Source of the DNA: an uncultured Alphaproteobacteria bacterium
Lineage (GTDB): Bacteria > Pseudomonadota > Alphaproteobacteria > Rhodobacterales > Rhodobacteraceae
Reading direction: 5' to 3'
Assembly: GCA_913031285.1 (NCBI GenBank)
Contig: CAJWEI010000010.1
Coordinates: forward strand, 1 to 64,000
DNA: 64,000 bases
Position numbers and translations under genes: made by a program. This document shows, in pieces, positions 19,986 to 30,838 of the stretch. The number at the start of each line of letters is the position of its first letter. The first letter of the stretch is position 1. Under the pieces are notes generated by a model, which was not told the DNA's origin, did no database searches, and was given only the letters and a program-made list of their open reading frames with translations.

Positions 19986-20049
19986 ACCTCTTAGATTGTT
20001 AGAGATAACAGAAATTTAAGTTAAGCCCGAATGCAAAGCAAACCTTGCG

Positions 20050-20508
20050 TCACTCATTTAAAATATTTTTAAGGTTCTCTTTCTCAATGCTATCTAGTGG
20101 AAGTTCTTGATTACGATCCGCATGTTTGGAACGGGAACGTATAAAGACAAAGCCAAAAATTAGCCCTATCAATAACATTACAGGCGCAGCTATCCACAAA
20201 ACGATATTAATCCCCGATGTAGATGGAGCTAAAAGAACAAACTCTCCATAACGTTCGACGACAAAATTAAGGACTTGTTTGTCACTATCCCCAGCTGTGA
20301 GACGTTCGCGCACTAGCAGTCTGAGATCGGCTGCAAGACTTGCAGAACTCTCGTCAATACTCTCATTTTGGCACACAGGACAGCGGAGGACTTTAGAAAT
20401 TATTCTGGCACGTTCTTCCAAAATTTCATCAGCAAGTATTTCGTTTGGTTCAACCGCAAAACTTGGAGAGGCAATTAAAGTTAACACTATAATAAAAAGA
20501 AATCTCAT
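20050..20508 (-). CDS. ccmH: Cytochrome c maturation protein CcmH
   Basis: A membrane-anchored periplasmic thiol protein that helps reduce apocytochrome c before haem attachment. It has a signal peptide (about residues 1-19). The redox motif LRCPVCQNESI follows, then the conserved SLAADLRLLVRERL and VERYGEFVLL, and one membrane segment near residues 100-125. Its length of 152 residues matches the short CcmH/CycL form. It overlaps ccmF by four bases. No CcmI-type extension is present. Confidence 0.93.
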   Translation of the reverse strand: MRFLFIIVLTLIASPSFAVEPNEILADEILEERARIISKVLRCPVCQNESIDESSASLAADLRLLVRERLTAGDSDKQVLNFVVERYGEFVLLAPSTSGINIVLWIAAPVMLLIGLIFGFVFIRSRSKHADRNQELPLDSIEKENLKNILNE

Positions 20509-22475
20509 TCTGCTGGTGATACTTTGGCGGTAGGATCACGACGACTAGTACCCACACCAAGACGTAAGCGGCGATCAGACAAACTAAGAAACCCACCAAA
20601 CGCCATTATGATTGCACCCGCCCAGATCCAGTTGGCCAACGGTTTGATATAAGTCCTCACGGTCCATCCGCCGTTGTCCTGACTATCACCCAAAACAATA
20701 TATACGTCTCGCAACAGTCTATAATCTATTCCAGCTTCTGTTGTTGGCATTTTGGCAACAGGGTAGAACCGCTTTTCAGGGTTAAGCATGGAAATTGTCG
20801 TGCCATTCTGGGATAGGATAATCTCTGCAACATCGGCTTGATAATTTGGTCCAAGCACGGTACGGACGGTACTTAGGGTAAAATCAAACTGACCAACAGA
20901 CCATTTGTCATTAGGCATAACGACTCTGATATCCTCTTCGGACCATGCCAACATACCAGCAATCGCAAACATAGTCACGCCAAGCCCACTATGGGCTAGC
21001 GATTTACCCCAGTCAGCCCTTGGCACGCTTAACAGACGTGTGAAATCTCGCGATTTACTTATGCGACTAAGCAGATCGGTCGCTGCTCCAAAGACCAACC
21101 ATGTACCCAGAAACAAACCTACAGGAGCCTGAAGGCTTTTGCCGCTTTGAATTGCCCATGCCAGACCTGCACAGGCCAGAGCGGCCACAAAGGGTACCCT
21201 AAGATTGATAATTGATTTACCAATCTTCCCCCTCTTCCAAGGCAGCATTGCGCCAACCGGTAAAATAACACCTAATACAATCATAAATGGGGTGAAAGCC
21301 AGGTTGAAGAATGGTGGTCCGACACTTAGTTTGCGATCAAACAACATTTCCGCAACAAGTGGCCAGATAGTACCTACAAACACCACAAAGGCTGACACCG
21401 CTAGCAAAATGTTATTCAAAACAAGGGCAGTCTCGCGACTTTTTATTGAAAAAATGGCTTGGCTTTGCATCATCGGCGCTCGTACCGCATAAAGTGTTAA
21501 AGCCCCACCGACAAAAAGCGTTAAAATTCCAAGAATAATAACACCCCGGTCAGGATCATTCGCAAAGGCGTGCACAGAAGTCAAAACACCCGACCGAACA
21601 ATAAATGTCCCGATCAGCGAAAAGCCAAACGCCAGAATTGCAAGTAAAATAGTCCAGCTTTTAAGGCTCTCACGTTTTTCAACTACAATAGCAGAGTGAA
21701 GAAGAGCGACGGCTAAAAGCCACGGCATAAAGGAAGCGTTTTCCACCGGGTCCCAGAACCAAAATCCTCCCCAGCCCAATTCATAATAAGCCCACCAACT
21801 GCCTAGGGCGATACCAATAGTAAGAAAAACCCAAGCTGCTAGAGTCCATGGCCTTACCCACCGCGCCCAAGCAGCATCGACGCGTCCTTCAATCAAAGCC
21901 GCGACAGCAAAAGAAAATGCCATGCTAAGTCCCACATATCCAAGGTATAGAAACGGGGGATGGAACGCGAGGCCAGGATCCTGCAGGAGAGGATTCAGAT
22001 CCTGTCCGTCAAAAGGAGGGAAGTCTACACGTTCAAATGGATTGGACGTAAACAAAATAAATCCTATGAAAGCAAAGCCAATTCCACCCTGTACTGCCAA
22101 AGCACGAGCGCGGAAACTATCTGTCAGATTTTGCCCAAACCAAGCCGCAAATGCGCCAAAAAGAGATAAAATAAGTACCCAGAGTAACATCGACCCTTCG
22201 TGGTTACCCCAACTCCCACTCACCTTGTATAGCATAGGCTTGAGGGAATGCGAATTTAGAACCACCAATCGAAGGGTAAAATCTGACGTTACAAACGCAT
22301 GAATAAGAGCACCAAAGGACCCAATCAAAAGAAAAAACTGAGTGACAGCCGCCAAACGCGCAAACGCCATTAGGCCGTAATGATTTAGGTGCGCTCCAAT
22401 TAGAGGAGCAATTGATTGCAGAAGAGCCACGAAAAAAGCAAGCGTGAGGGCAAAGTGTCCAAATTCAGTAATCAT
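20505..22475 (-). CDS. ccmF: Cytochrome c haem lyase subunit CcmF
   Basis: A polytopic membrane protein of the system I cytochrome c maturation pathway; it takes haem from CcmE to apocytochrome c. The 656 residues contain many membrane segments. The tryptophan-rich haem-handling motif is LGWGGFWFWDPVENASFMPWL near residue 230. The periplasmic His-bearing loops around VSGSWGNHEGSMLLW and FHPPFLYLGYVG are intact. It sits between ccmE (upstream) and ccmH (downstream). Confidence 0.95.
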   Translation of the reverse strand: MITEFGHFALTLAFFVALLQSIAPLIGAHLNHYGLMAFARLAAVTQFFLLIGSFGALIHAFVTSDFTLRLVVLNSHSLKPMLYKVSGSWGNHEGSMLLWVLILSLFGAFAAWFGQNLTDSFRARALAVQGGIGFAFIGFILFTSNPFERVDFPPFDGQDLNPLLQDPGLAFHPPFLYLGYVGLSMAFSFAVAALIEGRVDAAWARWVRPWTLAAWVFLTIGIALGSWWAYYELGWGGFWFWDPVENASFMPWLLAVALLHSAIVVEKRESLKSWTILLAILAFGFSLIGTFIVRSGVLTSVHAFANDPDRGVIILGILTLFVGGALTLYAVRAPMMQSQAIFSIKSRETALVLNNILLAVSAFVVFVGTIWPLVAEMLFDRKLSVGPPFFNLAFTPFMIVLGVILPVGAMLPWKRGKIGKSIINLRVPFVAALACAGLAWAIQSGKSLQAPVGLFLGTWLVFGAATDLLSRISKSRDFTRLLSVPRADWGKSLAHSGLGVTMFAIAGMLAWSEEDIRVVMPNDKWSVGQFDFTLSTVRTVLGPNYQADVAEIILSQNGTTISMLNPEKRFYPVAKMPTTEAGIDYRLLRDVYIVLGDSQDNGGWTVRTYIKPLANWIWAGAIIMAFGGFLSLSDRRLRLGVGTSRRDPTAKVSPAE

Positions 22476-22627
22476 AATCTAGTTATAGGCGCAAAATTCG
22501 TCCTGACCATCCACAAATGCAGTCTATTTGTCGCGGGTGTGCTTTTTTTGAAGCCGCAGAGCATGATTAATTTTCTATTTTCACAAGCTCAAAAAAACGA
22601 CAAATTTATATCAAAGAGCCCACTCGT

Positions 22628-23071
22628 CTAGTTTTCAATATCTTGATAGATACCCTGCTCTTTCAGAGCATCCACAATTTCTTTTGGCATATAACTTTCA
22701 TCATGTTTGGCTAATATCTCTGAAGCAACAAAAACCTCACCAACAAGACTACCCATGCCAATCATACCTTGCTTCTCAGCAAAAAGATCCGGAAGCACAC
22801 CGTTGAATGTTACTTCTGTGACAGCACCTCCATCGGTCACTCTAAATAAGATCTCACCATCGTTTTTTTTGCGCAGTGACCCTTCTTGCACTAAACCGCC
22901 TAACCGGAAAATCTCACCCGTTGTTGGAGGGTTCTCGACCAGATCGCTAGGGGACCTAAAATACTTGATCCCATCGCGCATAGCATAACCGATCAAACTC
23001 GTTGAGACTGCCAAAGCCACGAAGCTTAGAACAATAATCTGTATACGTCTTTTTTTGCGCAGGCTTCTCAT
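22628..23071 (-). CDS. ccmE: Cytochrome c-type biogenesis haem chaperone CcmE
   Basis: A periplasmic haem chaperone with an N-terminal membrane anchor (about residues 9-29) and an OB-fold domain containing FRLGGLV and VTFNGVLPDLF. The covalent haem His and following Tyr are in LAKHDESYMP near the C-terminus. It has 147 residues. It lies 17 bases downstream of argC and 152 bases upstream of ccmF. The other ccm genes (A, B, C, D, G) are elsewhere. Confidence 0.94.
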   Translation of the reverse strand: MRSLRKKRRIQIIVLSFVALAVSTSLIGYAMRDGIKYFRSPSDLVENPPTTGEIFRLGGLVQEGSLRKKNDGEILFRVTDGGAVTEVTFNGVLPDLFAEKQGMIGMGSLVGEVFVASEILAKHDESYMPKEIVDALKEQGIYQDIEN

Positions 23072-23087
23072 TGTCCAACCCCAAAAA

Positions 23088-24119
23088 TTACGGGAAAAGC
23101 GGCGCCATCATAAGGCCAGCCGACTCGTCTTGGCCCAGCATTATATTGGCATTCTGCAAAGCCTGTCCACTGCTACCCTTTGTCAGGTTATCCATAGCAC
23201 AAATCACAATCGTCCGACCGCCAATGCGATCACAAGTCACTCCAATATGACAAAAATTAGACCCACGAACATGATGCGTGCTTGGTGTTTTGCCGAAAGG
23301 CAGCACGAATATAAACGGCTCGTTTTCATAGGCCAACATCAATGTTTCATAGACCTCTTGAGGTTCTCCTTTCACATAACCGGTCGCCAAAATCCCCCTA
23401 TTAACTGGCATGAGATGCGGTGTGAACTGGATTCTAACTGACTTACCAGCTAATGCACTAAGTTCTTGATCAAATTCACCCAGATGGCGATGTGTGCCAC
23501 CCACAGCATAGGCGTTGAATCCTTCTGACAACTCCGCATGTAGTAGGTTTTCCTTTAATGAACGCCCTGCCCCAGAGACGGCACATTTCATGTCCAGAAT
23601 AATCTCATTTGTGTCAATCGTATGGTTTTGTATAAGTGGACGCAGCATATACAGACCAGCAGCAGCATTACAGCCTGTTCCCGCAACCAATCTCGCTACA
23701 GCTATTTGTTCCCGGTAAAACTCTGTAAGCCCATAGACTGCATCTTTTTGATCGTCTAATGCCATATGCGGCGTTTGATACCATTTTTTGTAGGCTTCTG
23801 CATCTCGAAGTCGGAAATCTGCACTTAAATCTACAACCCGCAGTGATTTTGGGAGTTTAGCAATTGCTGTTTGCGAGGTTTTATGCGGCAATGCGCAAAA
23901 ACACAAATCAATTTCGTTAAAGTCTATTGCTTCCAGCCGTACCAAATCTGGAAGCTCAAGATGCGCGAGATGAGGGTAAACGTCCGACATAGCTTGTCCA
24001 GCTTTCGTATGCGCAATAAGAGCACCAATTTCGAATGTAGGATGCGTTGTAATGAGCCGGATAAGCTCTGCTCCAGTATAACCAGAGGCCCCAATAATAG
24101 CAATTCTATGTGTCATCAT
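23088..24119 (-). CDS. argC: N-acetyl-gamma-glutamyl-phosphate reductase
   Basis: The third step of arginine synthesis, an NADP-dependent reduction of N-acetylglutamyl phosphate. The nucleotide-binding start is [18 protein letters not shown]. The catalytic Cys is in [11 protein letters not shown] near residue 149, and the His-bearing segment is [10 protein letters not shown]. The 343-residue length is the common long form. Two adjacent ATG codons make the start uncertain by one residue. It begins the argC-ccmE-ccmF-ccmH run and follows murI. Confidence 0.95.
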   Translation of the reverse strand: MMTHRIAIIGASGYTGAELIRLITTHPTFEIGALIAHTKAGQAMSDVYPHLAHLELPDLVRLEAIDFNEIDLCFCALPHKTSQTAIAKLPKSLRVVDLSADFRLRDAEAYKKWYQTPHMALDDQKDAVYGLTEFYREQIAVARLVAGTGCNAAAGLYMLRPLIQNHTIDTNEIILDMKCAVSGAGRSLKENLLHAELSEGFNAYAVGGTHRHLGEFDQELSALAGKSVRIQFTPHLMPVNRGILATGYVKGEPQEVYETLMLAYENEPFIFVLPFGKTPSTHHVRGSNFCHIGVTCDRIGGRTIVICAMDNLTKGSSGQALQNANIMLGQDESAGLMMAPLFP

Positions 24120-24145
24120 ACTCTCAAATTTAGGCTTTTAAATAT

Positions 24146-24958
24146 TTACAAGGCTTCAAAAACTACTTGTCTACGCAAAAACTGAGTTGCGCGATCCGAT
24201 ACATGCGACGCTTGACCAGTTGTAAAGAATTTCGACAGTTCGCCCACTCCAAACATATTTGGGTGACGTTTAAGATAATCTAAAAGGCTTTCTGCTACAA
24301 TGTTTGCCTGAGAAAATACCTTAACATTCGGTCCCAAAGCACTTTGGAAAACATTTTCTAGTAGAGGATAATGTGTGCAGCCCAAAATAGCCGACTGGGG
24401 TTTAGGCATTTTTCTCAGCAGGGCAGAGACATGACTACGGACGAGCGCCTCTGCAAGAATAAGATCCCCTTCCTCAATCGCGTCGACAATGCCACCGCAC
24501 GACTGAGCTTCGACATCCACACCAATCGCACGGAAAGCAAGCTCTCGCTGAAATGCACGGCTAGCAATTGTTGCAGGGGTAGCGAAAAGAGCCACATTTT
24601 TAACTGCAACTTCGCGAGGCGGCGAGTTATCACCCCAATTTCGCTCAGTCAACGCTTCAATGAGTGGAACAAAAACTCCAAGTACTCGTTTGTCGGGTGG
24701 AATGGAATTTTCTTGCATTCTACGCAAAGCGGCCGCAGAGGCGGTATTACAGGCTAATATAACCAAGTCACAGCCTTGATCCCAGAGATAGGAAACAGCC
24801 GATGTCGTCAGTTCGTAAATATCCTCTGCATCGCGGACACCGTATGGCGCGTGTGCACTATCGGCAAAATAAACAAGCGGTAAATCTGGTAAACAACGGT
24901 TTACCTTATCAAAAACTGTTAGACCGCCCAAACCTGAATCAAAAATACCTATTGCCAC
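24146..24958 (-). CDS. murI: Glutamate racemase
   Basis: Makes D-glutamate for peptidoglycan. The 270 residues start with [14 protein letters not shown]. The two catalytic Cys residues are in [11 protein letters not shown] (near residue 70) and [10 protein letters not shown] (near residue 195). PYG after YFADSAHA is also conserved. It is 14 bases downstream of the acyltransferase and 26 upstream of argC on the same strand. Confidence 0.95.
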   Translation of the reverse strand: MAIGIFDSGLGGLTVFDKVNRCLPDLPLVYFADSAHAPYGVRDAEDIYELTTSAVSYLWDQGCDLVILACNTASAAALRRMQENSIPPDKRVLGVFVPLIEALTERNWGDNSPPREVAVKNVALFATPATIASRAFQRELAFRAIGVDVEAQSCGGIVDAIEEGDLILAEALVRSHVSALLRKMPKPQSAILGCTHYPLLENVFQSALGPNVKVFSQANIVAESLLDYLKRHPNMFGVGELSKFFTTGQASHVSDRATQFLRRQVVFEAL

Positions 24959-24972
24959 AATAAAAGCCCTTC

Positions 24973-25908
24973 TTAGGCGCGATACCGTTCTTCGAATTCG
25001 TAACCATAGCTATTTGCATCAACTCGCTCCTTACTAAGCTCGTAAGTCTTTTGTCGCAGAAAGTCCATAAGCTTGCTCGGATCATGCAGATAATTAGTCA
25101 TCTCATCCCGACCAAGCGGATCTCCAATCGATATCTTCAAAGATGTGTCTACGCGCCGTGCAAACTCTTTAATCAATAAGCCCATGCGTAGTGTTGCATG
25201 CATGTGGCTAGCAAGTTGGAACAATCTGCTGGTGTGTCCATAAAAATATATTGGCACAACCACTGATTCAGATTTTGCGATCATTTTTGCCGTAAAGCTG
25301 CGCCATCTGGGATCCTTGGGATGATTAAATGGGGTAATCGCTGTTGATACGGTACCACCCGGAAATATCCCAATCGCTCCTCCTCTATCGAGAAATTTCA
25401 ATGCGTTTTTACGAGTTTTTAGATTTAATTGAAGTGCGTTTTTGGTATCTTTAAATGATAAGGGTAGTATAGTACCGCTTAAATCATCGTATTGTGAGAA
25501 CACATCATTCGCAAATATCCGGAAATCACCACGCGTTTCAGACAATAAGTATCCCATGGTCAAGCCATCTAAAATGCCATAGGGGTGATTGGCTGTGACG
25601 ATGACCGGACCATTTTTTGGAATTTTATCGATACTCCCGTTCACCACATCCAGATCAATCCCATAACATTCGATCATTACCCGCCAAAAGCTAAGACCAT
25701 CCGCTATTCTGGCCTCATAGCCCCTCGACCTTTTCAACAAGCTTCCACGCCCTCCAGCATGCTCCATAAAACGGATAAGAGCACGACCTGCCTTGGTATG
25801 GGCAGAAGACGCGTAGCTTATCTGACGCATATGTTTGGTTTGCCGGTTCAAATCAGCGAACCCCGTCGCTTTTAAATTTACATCTTGTTTACCGAGATTT
25901 GAAATCAC
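24973..25908 (-). CDS. Lysophospholipid acyltransferase family protein
   Basis: A 311-residue acyltransferase with the motif [13 protein letters not shown] (the NHPxGxLDG form seen in hemolysin-like and ornithine-lipid acyltransferases) and GIFPGGTVS as the second block. It probably transfers an acyl chain to a lyso-lipid or lyso-aminolipid at the inner membrane. Roseobacter aminolipid acyltransferases (OlsA or SalA type) are candidates but cannot be separated from ordinary lipid enzymes here. It lies only 8 bases from the oxidoreductase gene upstream. Confidence 0.82.
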   Translation of the reverse strand: MISNLGKQDVNLKATGFADLNRQTKHMRQISYASSAHTKAGRALIRFMEHAGGRGSLLKRSRGYEARIADGLSFWRVMIECYGIDLDVVNGSIDKIPKNGPVIVTANHPYGILDGLTMGYLLSETRGDFRIFANDVFSQYDDLSGTILPLSFKDTKNALQLNLKTRKNALKFLDRGGAIGIFPGGTVSTAITPFNHPKDPRWRSFTAKMIAKSESVVVPIYFYGHTSRLFQLASHMHATLRMGLLIKEFARRVDTSLKISIGDPLGRDEMTNYLHDPSKLMDFLRQKTYELSKERVDANSYGYEFEERYRA

Positions 25909-25916
25909 CGGTTGAA

Positions 25917-28900
25917 TTATTCTGCCGCAAATTCCAGTTTTTTTTCTGGATGGTAGAGCAAATGCAACAGCTCTTCACGCCTTTTGGCCGCTTTCTGCTC
26001 ATTTATTAACTTTACTGGTCCAAAACCACGGACTGTTATTGGCAATTCCGCGAGAGCGACAACTACTGCTTTGGTTTCATTTGAAAATAAAGGTAAAGCT
26101 TTGGCGATATCATTCTCATATTGGCGTATTAGATTGCGCTCCATTTTTCGTTCCGGTGAATATCCAAAAATATCTATCGCCGTACCGCGTAATACTTTCA
26201 GCCTTGAGAGAAGAGCAAATCCATGAAACATCATAGCGCTAAACTGACGCTTTTTAGGGCGACCGTCCGCCCCTATTTTCGAAAATAGCGGAGGCGCAAG
26301 ATGATAACTCATATCGTCTATGTTATCAAAGTGCTCTTTGGCCATATCACGCGTCTTCAAGTGAAGGCGCGCAACTTCATATTCATCTTTATATGCCAGA
26401 AGCTTATGATATCCTTTTGCAATTGCCTCTTTTAACTGCTCATCCTCAATTGGTTGCAGGAATTTAAGATATTTCTTTGCAAGCCAGCGGCTTTGGTAAT
26501 TGACAAGATGCTCCGCCCGAAATTTAATTTTTTCCTCAAGCGATTTCACTAAATTAGCAGTGGTTGGTGCCGTCATCGACAGGGCTTTTTCAGGATATAA
26601 GACCGCCCATCTGCCTAGTTCAAACGCACGCTTATTTTTATCAACAGCAGCCCCATTAAGTTCAATAGCTGCATTAATTGCCCCGTGACTAATGGGGACC
26701 AAACCCCGCTGCCATGCTGCTCCGAAGACCATCATATTGGAGAAAATGGAATCCCCCATCAACTCAGTTGCAAGTTTGGTAGCGTCAAACAGGCTAAGTC
26801 TGTTCTTTATACGTGCTTGTAACGCCACCAACAATCGGTCTTGGGGTATTTTAAATTCTGCGTTTCTGGTAAACTCACCCGTAACCGTTTCATGATTATT
26901 TACAACTGCGCCCGTCCTCCCTGAACTGGTTAGTCCAATTGTTTTGGCACCGGAAGACACAACGAGATCACCGCCTATCAAAGCGTCACATTCGCCAGTT
27001 GCCACACGGATTGCACTGATATGGTGTGGTGTTTCAGCCAATCTACAATGAATGTGCACAGCGCCACCCTTTTGAGCAAGCCCCGCCATTTCCATCATGC
27101 CAGCCCCTTTGCCATCTATCTGAGCTGCCTGAGCTAAGACCGCACCGATTGTAACAACTCCTGTTCCACCAACACCAGTAACAACGATGTTATGCGTGCC
27201 TTTGATCGGCTCTATAATGGGATTAGGCATCTGAGGCAGGTCAAAGTCTAGAACCAAACGCTTTTTTGGAGTTGCACCGTGCAGAGTAACAAACGAGGGA
27301 CAAAAGCCATTCAAGCAGCTAAAGTCCTTGTTGCAGGCGGATTGGTCAACAGCCCGCTTCCTGCCAAACTCAGTCTCAACCGGTATCAATGCAACACAAT
27401 TTGATTGTACTCCACAATCGCCGCATCCCTCGCACACATCCTTATTTATAAATATTCGCTGATCAGGATCGAGAAACTGACCACGCTTGCGTCTACGGCG
27501 TTTCTCAGCAGCGCATGTCTGGACATAGACGATGCAAGAAACTCCTTTAATCTTTGAATAGCTCTGTTGAATGTTCATCAAGTCTTCACGCTCATGTTTA
27601 GCGATTGTTTTGGGAAAGGCTTGCAGGTCTAAGTCCTCTTTTTCGTCATAGACTAACGCCAGATTTTCAACTCCTATGGCCAGTAACTCTTTAATTATGC
27701 GTAATGCTGAGAGACCACCGTCATTTCCTTGACCTCCCGTCATAGCGACAGCGTCATTAAAGAGAATTTTATAGGTTATGGTCGTGCCAGCGGCCAAAGC
27801 CGCGCGTATTGCCTGAACACCAGAATGGTTATAAGTGCCATCGCCCATATTTTGGAAAACGTGATCACGATTAGAGAATTGCTCTTCCCCAATCCAATTA
27901 GCGCCCTCACCGCCCATATGAGTATAACCTAAGGTTTCTCGATCCATCCACTGCGCCATATAGTGGCAGCCAATACCTGCATAAGCGCGCGAGCCGGGCG
28001 GTACTTTGGTCGAACTGTTATGCGGGCACCCAGCACAAAAATAGGGAACGCGTGCGGCAATATCGGCAGCATTATCAGCCCAACGCGCCTTCGCGATCTC
28101 TGCTAGACCGTTTTCGATTAATTCATTGCTGCAACCTTCTTCGATAAGAATGCCGCCAAGCATTTCTGCAATTAAATTAGGATCAAGGGCGCCTTTTGAC
28201 GGAAATAAATTATCTCTTGAAAATCCCTTTGAACCACCATATACGCGTCTCCCCCGTAAATCGTCAAAAAGCGCATCTTTTATTTGTCCTTCTATGAGCT
28301 TTCGTTTTTCTTCAACGACCACAATAACATCAAGTTCATCTGCCCATTCAGAAAATGTCTGTCGGTCTAGAGGCCAAGTCTGAGCCACTTTATAGGTAGT
28401 AACGCCAAGGCGCTTGGCTTGTTTTTCATCGATATTTAGCAAGGATAAGGCATGCACAAGATCAAGCCAGTTCTTACCAGCAGCCACAAAACCGACCTTA
28501 GCTCCCTTCTGCCCCAAGACGCGCTTGTCAATCCTATTGGCTCTTGCAAAGGCTTCAGCTGCACCAAGTTTGTAATCTAGCAATCTGGCTTCCTGAAGAG
28601 CTGCTGTGTCTACAAGCCTGATATTCATCCCCCCCTCGGGCAACGCAATATCGGGGCGCACGAAGCTCAAACGATGGGGATCCGCCTCTACCACAGAGGT
28701 AACCTCAATAGTATCCTTCATTGTTTTCAGACCGACCCAAAGCCCTGAAAAACGAGAGAGTTCGAACCCGTAATGGCCAAAATCAAGAATTTCTTGAACA
28801 CCCGCCGGGCTGACAATTGGTATGTGGGCATCAACCATGGCAAAATCGGATTGGTGGAGTGTTGTAGAGCTTTCGCCCGTATGGTCATCGCCCATGGCCA

Positions 28901-29318
28901 TAACCACACCACCCTTCGAGCTAGTTCCTGCCATATTTGCATGGCGAATGGCATCTCCACTTCGGTCAACGCCTGGGCCTTTACCGTACCAAAGACCAAA
29001 TACACCGTCATATTTACCCTCTCCCCGCAGCTCGGCTTGCTGGGTGCCCCACAGCGCAGTTACTGCAAGATCTTCATTTAGACCTTCCTTAAATATAACT
29101 GAAGCAGCCGTCAGCGCGGGCTCCGCGCGGCGCATCTGAAAATCAACAGCACCCAGAGGGGATCCACGATACCCAGTGACATATCCCGCCGTATCCCAGC
29201 CTTTCTCAGTATCTCGTTCTTTTTGCGCAATCATTAAGCGCACCAAAGCCTGTGTCCCGTTAAGCAAAACCCGCTTCTTTGAAATATCAAATTTATCATC
29301 AAGCGACACATTAAGCAT
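25917..29318 (-). CDS. Indolepyruvate ferredoxin oxidoreductase, fused subunits
   Basis: A 1133-residue fusion of the alpha and beta parts of 2-oxoacid:ferredoxin oxidoreductase, used to oxidise aryl (and probably branched-chain) 2-oxoacids to acyl-CoA. The N-terminal pyrimidine domain comes first. The thiamine-diphosphate part has MGGEGANWIGEEQF and AMTGGQGNDGG near residues 475-535. A cysteine-rich Fe-S segment (VCEGCGDCGVQSNC, then a second Cys set) lies near 640-690. The gamma-type domain starts at VVTGVGGTGVVTIGAVLAQAA near 735. It is divergent from a LysR regulator, which may control it. Confidence 0.92.
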   Translation of the reverse strand: MLNVSLDDKFDISKKRVLLNGTQALVRLMIAQKERDTEKGWDTAGYVTGYRGSPLGAVDFQMRRAEPALTAASVIFKEGLNEDLAVTALWGTQQAELRGEGKYDGVFGLWYGKGPGVDRSGDAIRHANMAGTSSKGGVVMAMGDDHTGESSTTLHQSDFAMVDAHIPIVSPAGVQEILDFGHYGFELSRFSGLWVGLKTMKDTIEVTSVVEADPHRLSFVRPDIALPEGGMNIRLVDTAALQEARLLDYKLGAAEAFARANRIDKRVLGQKGAKVGFVAAGKNWLDLVHALSLLNIDEKQAKRLGVTTYKVAQTWPLDRQTFSEWADELDVIVVVEEKRKLIEGQIKDALFDDLRGRRVYGGSKGFSRDNLFPSKGALDPNLIAEMLGGILIEEGCSNELIENGLAEIAKARWADNAADIAARVPYFCAGCPHNSSTKVPPGSRAYAGIGCHYMAQWMDRETLGYTHMGGEGANWIGEEQFSNRDHVFQNMGDGTYNHSGVQAIRAALAAGTTITYKILFNDAVAMTGGQGNDGGLSALRIIKELLAIGVENLALVYDEKEDLDLQAFPKTIAKHEREDLMNIQQSYSKIKGVSCIVYVQTCAAEKRRRRKRGQFLDPDQRIFINKDVCEGCGDCGVQSNCVALIPVETEFGRKRAVDQSACNKDFSCLNGFCPSFVTLHGATPKKRLVLDFDLPQMPNPIIEPIKGTHNIVVTGVGGTGVVTIGAVLAQAAQIDGKGAGMMEMAGLAQKGGAVHIHCRLAETPHHISAIRVATGECDALIGGDLVVSSGAKTIGLTSSGRTGAVVNNHETVTGEFTRNAEFKIPQDRLLVALQARIKNRLSLFDATKLATELMGDSIFSNMMVFGAAWQRGLVPISHGAINAAIELNGAAVDKNKRAFELGRWAVLYPEKALSMTAPTTANLVKSLEEKIKFRAEHLVNYQSRWLAKKYLKFLQPIEDEQLKEAIAKGYHKLLAYKDEYEVARLHLKTRDMAKEHFDNIDDMSYHLAPPLFSKIGADGRPKKRQFSAMMFHGFALLSRLKVLRGTAIDIFGYSPERKMERNLIRQYENDIAKALPLFSNETKAVVVALAELPITVRGFGPVKLINEQKAAKRREELLHLLYHPEKKLEFAAE

Positions 29319-29491
29319 AATTAATCGTGAACTCCCCTGCCAATTTGAATATAGGTAAGTCAGTATGACACAAACATATTTAAAAATGTTTCTTTTACCA
29401 GCATTAAATTTATTTTACTTATACTTATTCTCGGTAATAGGGTTCTTAATTTATTAAATTTTCGTGTACAGAGAATAAAAAGGATATGTTC

Positions 29492-30394
29492 ATGGATTGG
29501 GACAAATTACGAATTTTCCACGCTGTTGCAGATGCGGGCAGCCTTACCCACGCAGGCGATACTCTGCGCTTGTCTCAAAGTGCAGTGAGCCGTCAAATAC
29601 GTGCTTTAGAAGAGAGCCTAAACACAATTTTATTCCACAGGCATGCAAGGGGATTGATTTTAACTGAACAGGGCGAACTACTTTTTGACGCAACCAAAAC
29701 CATGAACAAACGGATTGAAGCGGCAGCAGCCAGAATTAAAGATAGCGAGGAAGAGGTTTTTGGAGAATTGCGCGTCACCACAACAACTGGGATCGGGACA
29801 CTTTGGCTAGCGCCCCGTCTGAGAAATCTTTACGAAAAGTATCCTGAGCTCAAGATAGATTTAATGATGGAAGAACGCGTTTTAGATTTGCCAATGCGCG
29901 AAGCTGATGTAGCTATTCGAATGAAGGAGCCAAGCCAGGCAGACCTTATAAGAAAACGTCTTATGTTTGTAAGGGTTGGACTTTATGCTACGCCTGAATA
30001 TCTGCTCCAAAATGGAAAACCTAAAACAATAGATGATATGAGGGACCACCGTTTAATCTGCCAAAACCCGCGTTCGCCCCAAGTTGCTGCAGGCCTTAAC
30101 CTAGTGCAGAAGCTGATGACGTATAAAATTGGATCGACCCTCACTGTTAACAATTACTTTGGAGTCCTGCAGGCAGTAAGTAATCATTTAGGGATCGGGG
30201 TTTTACCTAATTATGTAAACAATGCGTTCGACGGTGTAATTAAGGTCCTACACAAAGTTGAAAGCGTAGACGTTCCAGTTTATCTTGCCTACCCAGAGGA
30301 GCTGCGGCACTCGAAGCGTATTGAAGCATTCAGAGACTTCGTCCAATCCGAAATCATCAAAGATCGGAGAAAGCTGCAAAAAAAGAGCATGTAG
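29492..30394 (+). CDS. LysR-family transcriptional regulator
   Basis: A 300-residue regulator with the LysR winged helix at residues 1-60 (LTHAGDTLRLSQSAVSRQIRALEE) and a periplasmic-binding-like effector domain from about 90 on. I prefer the ATG at 29492 over 29486. AGGA at 29481-29484 is then seven bases away, while for the earlier ATG it would be one base away. The effector is unknown. It is divergent from the indolepyruvate oxidoreductase gene across about 170 AT-rich bases that should hold both promoters. Confidence 0.88.
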   Translation: MDWDKLRIFHAVADAGSLTHAGDTLRLSQSAVSRQIRALEESLNTILFHRHARGLILTEQGELLFDATKTMNKRIEAAAARIKDSEEEVFGELRVTTTTGIGTLWLAPRLRNLYEKYPELKIDLMMEERVLDLPMREADVAIRMKEPSQADLIRKRLMFVRVGLYATPEYLLQNGKPKTIDDMRDHRLICQNPRSPQVAAGLNLVQKLMTYKIGSTLTVNNYFGVLQAVSNHLGIGVLPNYVNNAFDGVIKVLHKVESVDVPVYLAYPEELRHSKRIEAFRDFVQSEIIKDRRKLQKKSM

Positions 30395-30429
30395 TAAGCT
30401 CATTTTAAGTTATCGTAAATAAGGATATA

Positions 30430-30837
30430 GCAAGTGAACGGATGGCTTTGCGACTTGAACATTCCTCTTGAACTCATGGACGCGCGATTTGCTCTATAAA
30501 ACTCACATATGCCGTCTGGGTGTAATGAGAGGCCGCCAAGCCGATTTTTCACACCTTTAAAGCCTATGCCTTAAGATGGAGCAAAGCACTGAAGACCCAA
30601 CAATTTTTCTGATATCGACACTGAGTTTCACCGCGCTCTTTGCAGATGTTCGGGAAATACATTGTTAATCTGGATGCTGGACCAAATTGCATCTGTAAGA
30701 AATCAAAGCGACTGGACACGCATGCGACATCTTACTTTGAACAAGACCATAATAGAGCAGTACAATCTGCGGCGAACGTTATGAAAGAGCATCTTGAGAC
30801 CGCTCGGCTTTCATTAACTCATGCTGCAGAAACATAA
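30430..30837 (+). pseudogene. GntR/FadR regulator fragment (FCD domain), degraded
   Basis: Translation in shifting plus-strand frames gives the effector half of a FadR-type regulator: a helix end like ALRLEHSS, then LELMDARFAL, then NFSDIDTEFHRALCRCSGN (the FCD motif DxxFHxxL-SGN) near 30612-30660. MLDQIASVRNQSDWTRMR follows, and after a frameshift MKEHLETARLSL. Stops and at least two frame changes kill it. The N-terminal winged helix is missing, and only about 40 bases separate the piece from the LysR gene. A deletion probably removed it. Confidence 0.72.
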
Positions 30838-30838
30838 C

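Noticed and set aside
30640-30837. A 65-codon plus-strand open frame as a real gene
   Set aside because: Its end is the last helix of the FCD domain, and its start lies out of frame with the rest of that domain, so it is part of the GntR remnant.
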